Assembly (NCBI GenBank): GCA_963838155.1
Contig: CAWIQE010000036.1
Coordinates: 248,001-312,000 of the forward strand
Length of the DNA stretch: 64,000 bases
Source: Pararhizobium_B sp963838155
GTDB lineage: Bacteria > Pseudomonadota > Alphaproteobacteria > Rhizobiales > Rhizobiaceae
Direction: 5' to 3'
A program made the translations under genes and the position numbers. The notes beneath the pieces were generated by a model, which saw only the letters and a list, made by a program, of their open reading frames with translations, ran no database searches and was not told the origin of the DNA. The stretch's first letter is position 1. Every line of letters begins with the position of its first letter. Positions 1 through 8,446 of the stretch are shown here, in pieces.

Positions 1-1066
1 CGGTCTGTTCCTCCGAGGTATGGCGGATTTCCATGCGCGGCATGAAGCCGAGCTGGATGGCCTGGCGCGTCAGCGAAAAGGCGCCGGAAATCACCGCCTG
101 GCTGGCGATGATCGTCGCGATCGTCGCCAGCACGACCACGGGCACGAGCGCCCATTTGGGGAACATCAGGAAGAACGGGTTGCCCGCCGTCGACGGATCG
201 GCGAGCACCATGGCGCCCTGTCCGAGATAGTTGAGGATGAGGGAGGGGAAGACGAGCCCGAACCAGGCGGTCTGGATCGGCCGCCGTCCGAAGTGCCCGA
301 GGTCGGCGTAGAGGGCCTCCGCCCCGGTGACCGCCAGGAAGACCGCCCCGAGCACCACCAGCGCGACGAAGCGCTCCACGAGAAAGAACCTGAATGCGTG
401 GACCGGGTTGATCGCCCACAGGATCGCCGGATCGCCGGCCAGATGGTACGCGCCCGTCGCCGCCATGCACAGGAACCACAGCACGGTGATGGGGCCGAAG
501 AACTTGCCGACCGCCGCCGTGCCGTGCGACTGGATCGCGAAGAGCCCGATCAGGATGCCGATCGCGACGACGTCCACATAGCCCTGGAAGGCGGGCGTCA
601 CCAGTTCGATGCCCTCCACCGCCGACAGCACCGAGATGGCCGGCGTGATGATGGCGTCGCCGAAGAAGAGGGCGCATCCGGCGACCCCGAGCAGCAGCAT
701 GAAGGCCGTACGCCGCCCGACGGAATTCTGCACCAGCGCGAGCAGCGCGAGCATGCCGCCCTCGCCGTTGTTGTCGGCCCTGAGGAGGAGCGTGACGTAT
801 TTCAGCGAGACGATGACGATCAGCGCCCAGATGAGGAGCGACGCCACGCCGAGAACCTCTTCGCGCGCCAGGCCGTCGCCGGCCACCGGCCGCAGCGCCT
901 CGCGGAAGGCGTAGAGCGGGCTCGTGCCGATATCGCCGTAGACGACGCCGATGGAGCCGATCGTCAGGGCGAGGAAGGAGCCCTTTCCGCCGGCTTCTGA
1001 ATGTCCGCCGCTCTCGATGGCGGCCGTCGTCGCCGCCTTCGCGGGCTTTTTCCCTTTGATGCCCAA
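1..1066 (-). CDS. kup: Kup-family low-affinity potassium uptake protein (3' end beyond window)
   Basis: Inner-membrane K+/H+ symporter of the KUP/HAK family. The N-terminal signature GVVYGDIGTSPLY lies at residues 40-52, followed by long hydrophobic helices. The last visible residues (GFMPRMEIRHTSEEQT) match the family stretch after the seventh or eighth helix. About 355 of the usual ~630 residues are present because the gene runs off the left edge. No ATG precedes the signature in frame, so I chose the TTG at 1066-1064; a purine-rich GAAGGG lies 14 bases upstream inside the end of corA. The TTG is four bases after the corA stop, which suggests a corA-kup transcript joining two inner-membrane cation transporters. 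The family call is firm; the start is less certain. Confidence 0.93.
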   Translation of the reverse strand, partial: MGIKGKKPAKAATTAAIESGGHSEAGGKGSFLALTIGSIGVVYGDIGTSPLYAFREALRPVAGDGLAREEVLGVASLLIWALIVIVSLKYVTLLLRADNNGEGGMLALLALVQNSVGRRTAFMLLLGVAGCALFFGDAIITPAISVLSAVEGIELVTPAFQGYVDVVAIGILIGLFAIQSHGTAAVGKFFGPITVLWFLCMAATGAYHLAGDPAILWAINPVHAFRFFLVERFVALVVLGAVFLAVTGAEALYADLGHFGRRPIQTAWFGLVFPSLILNYLGQGAMVLADPSTAGNPFFLMFPKWALVPVVVLATIATIIASQAVISGAFSLTRQAIQLGFMPRMEIRHTSEEQT

Positions 1067-1070
1067 GGTC

Positions 1071-2057
1071 TTAGAACCAGCCCTTCTTGCGGAACCATAC
1101 GAAGGGGATGATCGATACGACCACCATCAGCGTGAGCGCGTAGACATATCCGTAGTCCCACGACAGTTCCGGCATGTCCTTGAAGTTCATTCCGTAGATC
1201 GTGCCGACGAAGGTCGGCGGGAGGAGCACGACCGCCGCGATCGAGAAGATCTTTATGATCTTGTTCTGCTCGAGATTGATCAGGCCGAGCGTGGCGTCCA
1301 GATGGAAGGTGACGTTCGCCGAAATGAAGGTCGCATGCTCCGACAGCGACTGGATGTCCCGGGAAACGCTCTTGCAGCGCTCCTTCATGGCCTTGTCGCG
1401 GCCCACCGTCGGCATGGCCGATAGGTAGCTGAGAACCCGGGCGAGGGACATCAGGCTCTCGCGCGTCTTGGCCGTCAGCCGCTGGAACTCGGCGATGTCG
1501 CCGATATGCGACTCCAGGTCCTTGGAGGCTGCATGCTCGCTCTTCTTGCCTTCGACGTCGCGGCGGAAGATCTGTTCCGACAGCGCATCCATGCCCGCCG
1601 AGGTGTATTCCAGAATCTCCGCGGTCCGGTCGACGATGGTTTCCAGGAGCTTGGTCAGCACCACCAGCCCGTTCCCCCCGCAACCGCCCATGCGCGGCGC
1701 CGCCGCACGGAAGATCTTGAACGCCTTCGGCTCCGCATAGCGGATGGTGACGAGGCGGCCGCCCGCGATGACGAAGCCGACATCCGTGATCTCGGCGAAC
1801 CCCGTCTCGATGCGATAGGCGAGGCTGGCGGTCATGTAGACCGTCTCGTTCTCCACGTAAAGACGGCTCGACGGCTCGATGTCCTTCAGGTCCTCATGGG
1901 TGGGAAGCTCGACGCCGAGAAGCTTTTCGGTCCGCCGTTCCTCCTCCGTGGTCGGGCTGACGAGATCGAGCCACACGACCGAGGCCGGCAGGCAGTCGGT
2001 CTCCCCGAGGGAGGACAGATCGAATGCCGACCCTTGCGATGTATAGGCCTGCAACAT
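1071..2057 (-). CDS. corA: CorA-family magnesium/divalent cation transporter
   Basis: Homopentameric inner-membrane channel for Mg2+ and related divalent ions. The 328 residues are the usual CorA length. A soluble alpha/beta N-terminal domain and a long helical stalk (about residues 150-260) precede two C-terminal membrane helices. The defining YGMN motif (GMN at 289-291) ends the first helix, with the periplasmic loop KDMPEL after it, and the protein closes with the basic tail KKGWF. It probably heads a two-gene unit with kup, whose TTG start is four bases downstream. The 166 bases upstream carry no other gene and should hold the promoter. Confidence 0.95.
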   Translation of the reverse strand: MLQAYTSQGSAFDLSSLGETDCLPASVVWLDLVSPTTEEERRTEKLLGVELPTHEDLKDIEPSSRLYVENETVYMTASLAYRIETGFAEITDVGFVIAGGRLVTIRYAEPKAFKIFRAAAPRMGGCGGNGLVVLTKLLETIVDRTAEILEYTSAGMDALSEQIFRRDVEGKKSEHAASKDLESHIGDIAEFQRLTAKTRESLMSLARVLSYLSAMPTVGRDKAMKERCKSVSRDIQSLSEHATFISANVTFHLDATLGLINLEQNKIIKIFSIAAVVLLPPTFVGTIYGMNFKDMPELSWDYGYVYALTLMVVVSIIPFVWFRKKGWF

Positions 2058-2223
2058 TTTGAACGTGGTAACCTGTTCGTAGCCCCGCGCCCCCGTTCGA
2101 CGGCCTCGCCGATCGACGACGGGAGAGAACCTGCCGTTTGCCGGGCAAAAGTCAACCTCAAACGCCGGTTGCGTAACGATGTCGCAATCGCCCCGGGCCG
2201 GCAGAAGGAACAGCGCAGCCGGT

Positions 2224-2715
2224 TCAATGGTTCCGGTCGGTCCGGAAATTCTCGAGCAGGCCGATGAACGCCTGCGAAAAGTCGGCGAGCCTGGCCGTTT
2301 CCTCGTCGGGCGCCCTCACGGTGACGTGGCGCCCGTCCTCGCTGAGCAGGACGAAGAGCAGCACCTTGCCGTCGTCCGACGGCAGCCTCACGGCGGCGAT
2401 CTTCTGCTGGCCGTCGGCCAGGCCGGACGCCGGCAGGGAGAATAGGAATTCCCCTCCGAGCGACTTGACCGCGGCGCCGATGGCTTCGGTGAAGCCCGAC
2501 TGTTCGGCCTGCACCGAATCGAGTGCGAGTTCCAGTTCGACGAGTTCGAGGCCCGGCGACGGGGACCCGTGCTGATCTTCGACGGATGACAATGTTCGGA
2601 TACGTGCCTGGAGATCGAGGAGATCCGCCTCGACGGCGGAAGGGGGGACCGCAATCTGGTTCTGCAACGCCGCAAACTCCCGATTCGCCCCGCCTCGAAA
2701 GTCTTTGGCAAGCAT
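2224..2715 (-). CDS. Hypothetical protein, 163 aa
   Basis: I do not recognise the family. The ATG at 2715 gives an acidic soluble protein with no signal peptide or membrane segment. It begins with a likely helical half (residues 1-90, many Leu, Glu and Gln) followed by a more beta-like half containing KVLLFVLLSEDGRHVTVRAP. Codon use in this frame looks normal for the genome, and the frame stays open further upstream (to 3099), but there it overlaps the convincing DUF1499 gene on the other strand. I therefore prefer the ATG that leaves the two genes divergent. There is no clear ribosome binding site. It sits alone between corA and the DUF1499 gene. Confidence 0.5.
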   Translation of the reverse strand: MLAKDFRGGANREFAALQNQIAVPPSAVEADLLDLQARIRTLSSVEDQHGSPSPGLELVELELALDSVQAEQSGFTEAIGAAVKSLGGEFLFSLPASGLADGQQKIAAVRLPSDDGKVLLFVLLSEDGRHVTVRAPDEETARLADFSQAFIGLLENFRTDRNH

Positions 2716-2827
2716 GGCTGAAGTAAGGCGGGCCCCGCCTTGCCGAGCCGGGCGCGGCGGACTATGCATTGTCTCGAAGATCGTTGGATGCAGATCCGCG
2801 GGCGCCAGGGAATTTGCGGTTGACGAC

Positions 2828-3772
2828 ATGACGGCCCGATACGACCGACCGGTTTCCCTCGCCGCGATCCTGGCCCGCCGGATCGCCGTCTTCAGCCTCG
2901 TCCTGTTCGCCTTCGCCGCGCTGGCGCATCGCTTCGCCTCGCTGACCGTCGGCCATTTCCTCGCGATCTGGGCCGTCGCCGCCGTCCTGGCGGCGATCGG
3001 CCTCCTGTTGTCCTTCGTCGGTCTCGCCCGGCTCTGGGCCGTCGGCGCCAAGGGCGGCTGGTCGTCCGTCGCCGCGCTCGTCTGCGCGCTGCTGGTCATC
3101 GTGCCGGTCGCCTACGGGGCATGGCTCTTCGTCGACCTGCCGGAGACGGCCGACGTCACCAGCGATCCGGGCGATCCGCCGCAATGGGTAACGCCGCCGC
3201 AGGACGGGGAGGGGGCCGCCATCGCCGGAACCGCCGCGCAGCCGCCGGGCCCGCCCGGGCCGGAGGCCTATTCGGGGCTCGTCGGGCGCCGCTACGAGGG
3301 TGCGATGGACAGGGTGCTCCAGGCGGTCAAGATGGCCATGGCCGACGCCGGGATGCAGATCGTCTCGGAAACCGGCGTCGACGCGGCCGCGCCCCCGCCG
3401 GGCGCTCCCCAGCCGGGCGCGCCCCGGTCCGCCGGGCCGCCGGGACGGGAACCGGGCGTGCCGCGCGACGCCTCCGTCGTGCCCATTCCGCTGGACCGGC
3501 CGTCCCCGATCGTTCTCGATGCGCCGGCCGCGCCGAAGGTCGTTCGGATCCAGGCGATCCACCGAACCCCCGTCCTCGGCCTGACGAGCGACGTCCTCAT
3601 CCGCCTTCGGGAGGACGACGAAAGCACCGTGGCGGACATGCGCGTCGCGGCCCGCTTCGGTCCCCACGACCTCGGCACGGGCGCAGCCCTCATCCGCCGC
3701 TTCTTCGACAGCCTCGACCGCGACCTTCTCGGCATGGCCGGCGGCCACGGGGCGGCGCCCGGCGACGGTTGA
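2828..3772 (+). CDS. DUF1499 family membrane protein
   Basis: A 314-residue protein of unknown function. Three hydrophobic segments at about residues 19-34, 42-66 and 79-100 form an N-terminal membrane anchor. The DUF1499 domain follows, recognised by the hallmark ETADVTSDPGDPPQW at 106-120. A Pro/Gly-rich insert (about 195-240: PPPGAPQPGAPRSAGPPG) splits the domain and looks like a flexible loop. The ATG at 2828 was chosen because the membrane anchor begins right after it; the longer upstream frame has no family similarity. The fold and location are well supported by the family, but no biochemical role is known. Confidence 0.82.
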   Translation: MTARYDRPVSLAAILARRIAVFSLVLFAFAALAHRFASLTVGHFLAIWAVAAVLAAIGLLLSFVGLARLWAVGAKGGWSSVAALVCALLVIVPVAYGAWLFVDLPETADVTSDPGDPPQWVTPPQDGEGAAIAGTAAQPPGPPGPEAYSGLVGRRYEGAMDRVLQAVKMAMADAGMQIVSETGVDAAAPPPGAPQPGAPRSAGPPGREPGVPRDASVVPIPLDRPSPIVLDAPAAPKVVRIQAIHRTPVLGLTSDVLIRLREDDESTVADMRVAARFGPHDLGTGAALIRRFFDSLDRDLLGMAGGHGAAPGDG

Positions 3773-3791
3773 ATCCATTTCAGGAAAGGCG

Positions 3792-4700
3792 TCAGGTCGG
3801 GAAATAGCGCGCCGAAAGGGACGGCGGGCCGTCGGCGGCGACCAGTCCCTTGCCGACGAGGTCTTCGATGTGGGCGAACACCGAGAGCGCCGCCGCGCGA
3901 TGCAGCCGCGGATCCGTTTCCCGGTAGATGATCGCGACCATGTCGGCGATCCGGCCGTCTCCCGCACGGATTCGCTCGAGAACCGCCCGCTCGCGCATGC
4001 GCCTGTGGGCCCGGAGCGCCCGGACGAATTTTCGCGGCTCCTCGACCGGGCCGCCATGTCCGGGAAGGTAGATGCGGTCGTCCCGCGTGAGCAGCCGCTC
4101 CAGCGACGCCATGAAATCCGACATCGAGCCGTCCGGCGGCGCCACGACGGTCGTCGCCCACGCCATCACGTGGTCGGCCGAGAACAGGATGCCGGTGCCC
4201 TCGAGCGCGAAGGCGCAGTGATTGGCCGCGTGCCCGGGCGTGTGGACCGCGCTCAGCGACCAGCCGTCGCCTTCGACGATCTCCCCGTCGGCGAGCGCGT
4301 GGTCCGGCACGAAATCCGTGTCGCAGCTTTCGGCGAGCGGGTTGACCTCGCCGGGATGGAGGAGGCGGGCCGCCCGGTGCGGACCCTCCGCATGGATGCG
4401 GGCGCCGGTCTCGTCCGCGAGCCGCCGTGCCAGCGGCGAGTGGTCCATGTGCGTGTGGCTGACGAAGATGTCGCTGACCTCGCGCCCGCCGATCGCCGCC
4501 CGCAGCACCGCGTAGTGGGTCTCGTCGCGGGGGCCCGGATCGATGACGGCGACCCGCCGCCGCCCGACGATGTAGCTGTTCGTGCCACGAAAGGTCAGCG
4601 GACCGGCGTTCGGCGCGGTCACGCGCTCGACGTCCGGCGCCACGGCCACGGCGTTGCCGTATTGCGGATCGAACGCGGTGCGGAATTCCGGGTCGTCCAT
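3792..4700 (-). CDS. MBL-fold metallo-hydrolase (glyoxalase II / LACTB2-like)
   Basis: A 302-residue cytosolic metallo-beta-lactamase-fold hydrolase. Metal ligands are visible as HTHMDH at 82-87, the histidine in HTPGHAANH, the aspartate in FSADHV and the histidine in YLPGHGGP, enough for a two-metal centre. A C-terminal helical region resembles the winged-helix tail of LACTB2-type enzymes, which cleave thioesters or nucleic acids; the substrate cannot be told here. The ATG at 4700 (MDDPEF) has AAGGA about eleven bases upstream. A longer frame to 4760 lacks a good ribosome site. It is convergent with the DUF1499 gene and divergent from bioY. Confidence 0.87.
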   Translation of the reverse strand: MDDPEFRTAFDPQYGNAVAVAPDVERVTAPNAGPLTFRGTNSYIVGRRRVAVIDPGPRDETHYAVLRAAIGGREVSDIFVSHTHMDHSPLARRLADETGARIHAEGPHRAARLLHPGEVNPLAESCDTDFVPDHALADGEIVEGDGWSLSAVHTPGHAANHCAFALEGTGILFSADHVMAWATTVVAPPDGSMSDFMASLERLLTRDDRIYLPGHGGPVEEPRKFVRALRAHRRMRERAVLERIRAGDGRIADMVAIIYRETDPRLHRAAALSVFAHIEDLVGKGLVAADGPPSLSARYFPT

Positions 4701-4826
4701 AAGCCTTGCCGTCCTTTTCGGGTTGCCCGCGAATCTCTTTACCTGCCAGTCCGAAGTCAATATACCGTCTGGTCATCAGGGCAGGCATGTCGTCGGCCCG
4801 AAGGCGTCATCGGGGAGACTTCGCAC

Positions 4827-5423
4827 ATGACACTCGCCGCCACCCGCTCCATGGCAGACAACCTCATTTCGGACAGGCCGGCCGCGCGCCTGGCGTGGTA
4901 CGTCGTTCTAGCGGTCCTCGGAACCCTGCTCCTGACGCTGTCGGCCAAGACGCGCGTCGTCCTGGGGCCGGTCGACATGTCGCTCCAGACGCTCGCCGTC
5001 TACGCGATCGCCGCCGCCTTCGGAATGCGCCTCGGGCTCGCCACCCTGCTGCTCTACATGGCCGAAGGCGCGGCCGGGCTCCCCGTCTTCCAGGCGACCC
5101 CCGAAAAGGGCATCGGCCTCGCCTACATGATGGGCCCGACGGGCGGCTATCTGGCCGGCTTCGTGCTGGCCGCCGTCGTCATCGGCTGGGCCGCCGATCG
5201 CGGCTACGACCGCCGCATCCTCCGGTTTGCCGGTGCCGTCCTCGCCGGAGAGGCGCTCGTAATGGGCCTCGGCTTCGCCTGGCTCGCCATGCTCATCGGC
5301 CCGGCCAAGTCCTGGCAGTTCGGCGTCGAACCCTTCCTCCTGCCCGATCTCGTCAAGGTGGCGCTGGTGGCCCTCGCAGCGCCGGCGGTCTGGAACCTGC
5401 TCGGACGCTTCTCCTCGAGATAG
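4827..5423 (+). CDS. bioY: Biotin transporter BioY
   Basis: Substrate-binding membrane component (S unit) of a biotin ECF transporter; in many bacteria BioY alone or with BioMN takes up biotin. The 198 residues form six hydrophobic segments. The family motifs GPVDMSLQTLAVY and MMGPTGGYLAGF are present. The start at 4827 has GGGGAGA eight bases upstream. No bioM or bioN is adjacent, so this is a solitary BioY. I looked in the 126-base upstream gap for the TTATAGATA-type half-sites of the alphaproteobacterial repressor BioR and saw none. The gene is followed by a GC-rich hairpin. Confidence 0.93.
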   Translation: MTLAATRSMADNLISDRPAARLAWYVVLAVLGTLLLTLSAKTRVVLGPVDMSLQTLAVYAIAAAFGMRLGLATLLLYMAEGAAGLPVFQATPEKGIGLAYMMGPTGGYLAGFVLAAVVIGWAADRGYDRRILRFAGAVLAGEALVMGLGFAWLAMLIGPAKSWQFGVEPFLLPDLVKVALVALAAPAVWNLLGRFSSR

Positions 5424-5433
5424 CCACATCGTT

Positions 5434-5455
5434 CCGCCTCCCGTCGGGGAGGCGG
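5434..5455. terminator. GC-rich hairpin between convergent bioY and dehydratase genes
   Basis: A perfect nine-base stem CCGCCTCCC / GGGAGGCGG with a four-base GTCG loop lies 11 bases after the bioY stop and 14 bases beyond the stop of the convergent gene at 5469. There is no T-run on either side, so it may only slow transcription. Its position between two convergent genes supports a two-way terminator. Confidence 0.5.
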
Positions 5456-5468
5456 CCTTCCCACGGTC

Positions 5469-7412
5469 TCAGGAATTGGCGCCGCCCGCAGCTCGAAGCG
5501 CGGGCGGCGCTTCGCCTTCGGCAAAGGCCGGGTCGTCCGTGCTGACGAAGTCGAGCAGCTTCTGCCGAAGCCTCTGGGGATCGCCCGCCGCGATCGCCGC
5601 CCTCAATTCGTCGATCGCCGCCGGATGCATCCGCCGGCCGCTCGAAGACCGCCGCGCCTTGCGGATCTTCGGATGCTCCGTCGCGATGACGGCGGAGGGA
5701 TCGTAGAACAGCTCCTCGATGAGCTTTTCGCCCGGCCGCATTCCCGTCACGCGGATTTCGATGTCGCCGTCCGGCTGGTCCTCGGTCTTCTCCGCCAGTC
5801 CGGCCAGCCGGATCATGTTCTGGGCGAGCTTCCGCACGGAGATCTGCTCCCCCATGTCGAGCAGGAAGATGTCGCCGCCTTCCGACAGGGCCGCCGCCTG
5901 CACGATGAGTTCTGCCGCCTCGTGTATCGACATGAAATAGCGCATCATTCCTTCGTCGGTCAGCGTGATCGGGCCGCCGGCCTCGATCTGCTCGCGGAAC
6001 AGCGGCACGACCGACCCGCTCGAGCCGAGCACGTTCCCGAAGCGCACGATGCAGAATTTCTGCGCGCTGTCGCGCCGGGCCGCTTCGTCGCCGTAGTAGC
6101 GCGTGATGAGCTCCGCCCAGCGCTTGCTCGCCCCCATGACGTTGCTCGGCCGCACCGCCTTGTCCGTCGAGATCAGGACGAAACGCTCGACCCCGCAGTC
6201 GCGCGCCGTGCGGGCGATGCATTCCGTGCCGAGCACGTTGTTGCGCGCCCCCTCGATCGGATTCGCCTCCACCAGCGGCACGTGCTTGTAGGCGGCGGTG
6301 TGGAAGACGATCTCCACGCCGTGCCGCCGGAAGAGGCCGCTGACCAGCTTCTCGTCGACGACCGAGCCCAGCGCCGCGACGACCTCCACGCCGTTCGTGT
6401 CGCCGAGCGCCCGCTCGATCTGGTAGAGGCCGTATTCGTTGATGTCGAGCAGGATGAGCTTTCGCGGCGACCAGTTCATCACGAGCTTTGCCAGCTCGGA
6501 GCCGATCGACCCGCCCGCGCCGGACACGCAGACCACCTTGTCGCGCAGGATCGACATCAGGAGGTCCGTCCGCGGCGGCACCGCCGAACGGCCGAGCAGG
6601 TCGTCGATCTCCATGTTGCGCAGCTGCGCCTCGAGCGCGCGGCCGCTGGTCATTTCGGACATCGCCGGCAGCGCACGGATCTTGACGGGATGCTCGCGCA
6701 GGTCCGAGAGCAGCTTCTTCCTCCGGTCCGGGTCGACCGACGGCAGCGAGACGAGGATTTCCCTGATGCCGAAGTTGCGGATCAGGTCCGCGACCATGCT
6801 TTCCGGATAGACCCGCACGCCCATGATGTCGCGGCCGAAGAGCGATGCGTTCGTTTCGAGGAAGCCGGCGAGAAGCCGGTCCTGCTGCTGGTTGATCGCG
6901 GCGGCGAGCTGCAGCGCCGCGTCGTCCGTCCCGTAGACGAGCACCTGGCGCCGGATGGTCTGCCTGCCGGCGCGCGGCCACAGGAGCGCCTTGGCGCCGA
7001 AGCGCACGCCGGCGACCGCCCAGATGCCGAACACCCAGTAGAACAGCGGAATGGACCGTGGAGCCCCCTCGATCCCCGACATGGAGGTCAGGAAGAGGGC
7101 CGTGATCCACACCAGCGTGGCCAGCGACATCGCCCGCACGGTCACCCAGATTGCGCGCTCGGGAAGATAGCGGATGACGGCGCGATAGAGCCCGAGCCGG
7201 GCGAAGATCGGCACGGCCATGACCGGAGCGCAGGCCATGACGGCGAACTGTTCGGGCGTCGGGACGAAAAACCGCCCCAGCCGCAGGCTGTAGCTTGCCC
7301 ACAGGACGAAGAACAGCAGGGCGACATCCGTCGCGATCAGAAGCGCCCGCTTGACCGGCCGCGGCAGGTTCCTGACGTTTCTGCGGACGGTCTCGATCAT
7401 CGGAGCGGGCAT
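5469..7412 (-). CDS. Membrane-bound nucleotide-sugar 4,6-dehydratase/epimerase (FlaA1/WbpM/CapD family)
   Basis: Converts a UDP-sugar (typically UDP-GlcNAc) to a 4-keto-6-deoxy intermediate for surface polysaccharide. Four membrane helices (about residues 20-145) and a first Rossmann-like domain (about 152-290) precede the NAD-binding dehydratase domain starting at GAGGSIGSE (298-306). The later motifs AAYKHVPL and STDKAVRPSNVMGASKR show the Ser-Met-Lys form of the catalytic triad seen in WbpM-type enzymes rather than Ser-Tyr-Lys. The 647 residues match the long membrane subfamily. The ATG at 7412 has GGGAAG seven bases upstream; an ATG at 7400 is also possible. It follows the phosphoglycosyl transferase gene by 133 bases, as in many capsule and EPS loci. 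The exact product sugar is not determined. Confidence 0.9.
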   Translation of the reverse strand: MPAPMIETVRRNVRNLPRPVKRALLIATDVALLFFVLWASYSLRLGRFFVPTPEQFAVMACAPVMAVPIFARLGLYRAVIRYLPERAIWVTVRAMSLATLVWITALFLTSMSGIEGAPRSIPLFYWVFGIWAVAGVRFGAKALLWPRAGRQTIRRQVLVYGTDDAALQLAAAINQQQDRLLAGFLETNASLFGRDIMGVRVYPESMVADLIRNFGIREILVSLPSVDPDRRKKLLSDLREHPVKIRALPAMSEMTSGRALEAQLRNMEIDDLLGRSAVPPRTDLLMSILRDKVVCVSGAGGSIGSELAKLVMNWSPRKLILLDINEYGLYQIERALGDTNGVEVVAALGSVVDEKLVSGLFRRHGVEIVFHTAAYKHVPLVEANPIEGARNNVLGTECIARTARDCGVERFVLISTDKAVRPSNVMGASKRWAELITRYYGDEAARRDSAQKFCIVRFGNVLGSSGSVVPLFREQIEAGGPITLTDEGMMRYFMSIHEAAELIVQAAALSEGGDIFLLDMGEQISVRKLAQNMIRLAGLAEKTEDQPDGDIEIRVTGMRPGEKLIEELFYDPSAVIATEHPKIRKARRSSSGRRMHPAAIDELRAAIAAGDPQRLRQKLLDFVSTDDPAFAEGEAPPALRAAGGANS

Positions 7413-7473
7413 TGGCGGCTTCCCGGAAAGGTCTTCGGAGCCGCGAGTGCCGCGCGGCAAGGCACGCGCCGCA

Positions 7474-7498
7474 CGGCGCCGCTTCGCTCGCGGCGCCG
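7474..7498 (-). terminator. Strong GC hairpin between the transferase and dehydratase genes
   Basis: A perfect nine-base stem CGGCGCCGC / GCGGCGCCG with a seven-base loop lies in the 133-base gap between the two minus-strand genes. It has no T-run. It could reduce read-through or protect the upstream mRNA, giving the initiating transferase a higher level than the dehydratase. This role is inferred from position only. Confidence 0.4.
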
Positions 7499-7545
7499 CT
7501 CGCCGGGCCGGATGCATGTGTTGTCGATGATGTCGGGGAATCGTC

Positions 7546-8100
7546 TCATTCGGCAGTCCGATCGGCTAGGGCGGCGCGCGAGAACGTTCGCCACAGTATC
7601 GCGATATCGTTCGGCAGGGTCACGCCGTCGAGATATTTCGCCTCGAGCGTGGCGAGATGGACGGGATCGGACATGTCGACCCCCTGCACCTGCGCAATGC
7701 CGGTTATTCCGGGGCGAAGTCGGTAGAGGCCGCGCTTCCGGCGCTCGAGGATCAGTTCTTCCTGTGAAGGCAGGCATGGTCGCGGGCCGACAAAACTCAT
7801 TTCGCCCCTCAGTACATTCCATAGTTGCGGCAGTTCGTCCAGCTTCCAGCGGCGCAGCCGGCGACCCAGCGGCGTGACCAGGCCGCCGGAGCTCTGGTGC
7901 GTCGGCACCTGGGGGGCGTTCTGCTGCATGGTGCGCAGCTTCATGCAGACGAACGGCTTCCCGTCGCGCCCGACGCGGATCTGCCGGAAGAGGGCCGGCC
8001 CCTCGCTCTCGCGACGTATCGCCACGGCAAGCACGGCAATGACCGGCAGCGCAAGCACGAGGGCGACTGCCGCAACCGTTACGTCGAACAGGCGCTTCAT
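7546..8100 (-). CDS. Undecaprenyl-phosphate phosphoglycosyl transferase (bacterial sugar transferase, PglC-like)
   Basis: Transfers a sugar-1-phosphate from a UDP-sugar to undecaprenyl phosphate at the inner membrane, the first step of a lipid-linked repeat unit. The 184 residues are the minimal monotopic form. A single hydrophobic re-entrant helix (about residues 8-28, MKRLFDVTVAAVALVLALP) is followed by the catalytic core with KLDELPQLWNVLRG (catalytic Asp-Glu 88-89) and SFVGPRP (102-108). The donor sugar cannot be read from sequence; the neighbouring dehydratase suggests a bacillosamine- or QuiNAc-type sugar. It is the only initiating transferase in the window. Confidence 0.92.
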   Translation of the reverse strand: MKRLFDVTVAAVALVLALPVIAVLAVAIRRESEGPALFRQIRVGRDGKPFVCMKLRTMQQNAPQVPTHQSSGGLVTPLGRRLRRWKLDELPQLWNVLRGEMSFVGPRPCLPSQEELILERRKRGLYRLRPGITGIAQVQGVDMSDPVHLATLEAKYLDGVTLPNDIAILWRTFSRAALADRTAE

Positions 8101-8446
8101 GAAGCGGGATCATACATGATTCTGCCGGCTTCCTCTCCTGTCGCGCTCCGCGTGCTCGGGGCAGCGAGCGTCGGGTCGGGTGAACGGACGTGACAACGCG
8201 GCGCCTCCGAGAGCGCAGCCTCCCGCGCCGGCCGGACGAGGCTTATGTAAGCACACTGTGTCTTTATTTGGCTCATCGCCCAATTTCGAGGCGGCCCCGC
8301 TCCCTGTTGTCCACGGCCCGGCCACTCGGCTTCACCATGCGCGCAACTAGATACAGCCTCCGCCGTGGCAGGTCTCCTCCGCGCTCCGGGCAATCCACAT
8401 GATTCGGCCCACTCCCGCGTGCAAGGCACAACCGCCGGCCCGGCCT
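8101..8446. other. 346-base gap, probable promoter region of the sugar-transferase unit
   Basis: I see no convincing gene here. A short AT-rich patch at about 8243-8285 contains the small palindrome ACACAGTGT and stands out from the GC-rich surroundings. It lies upstream of the minus-strand transferase and is the likeliest promoter location, but I could not place -35 and -10 boxes with good spacing. Confidence 0.3.

Noticed and set aside
20..1000. Long plus-strand frame over the left 1 kb, rich in Arg, Glu, Asp and His
   Set aside because: It is the antisense shadow of kup. Similar Arg/His-rich long frames occur opposite most genes in this GC-rich window and were left out.
4701..4826. Possible BioR operator upstream of bioY
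   Set aside because: The AT-rich patch CAATATACC does not match the TTATAGATA-type half-site and has no symmetry.
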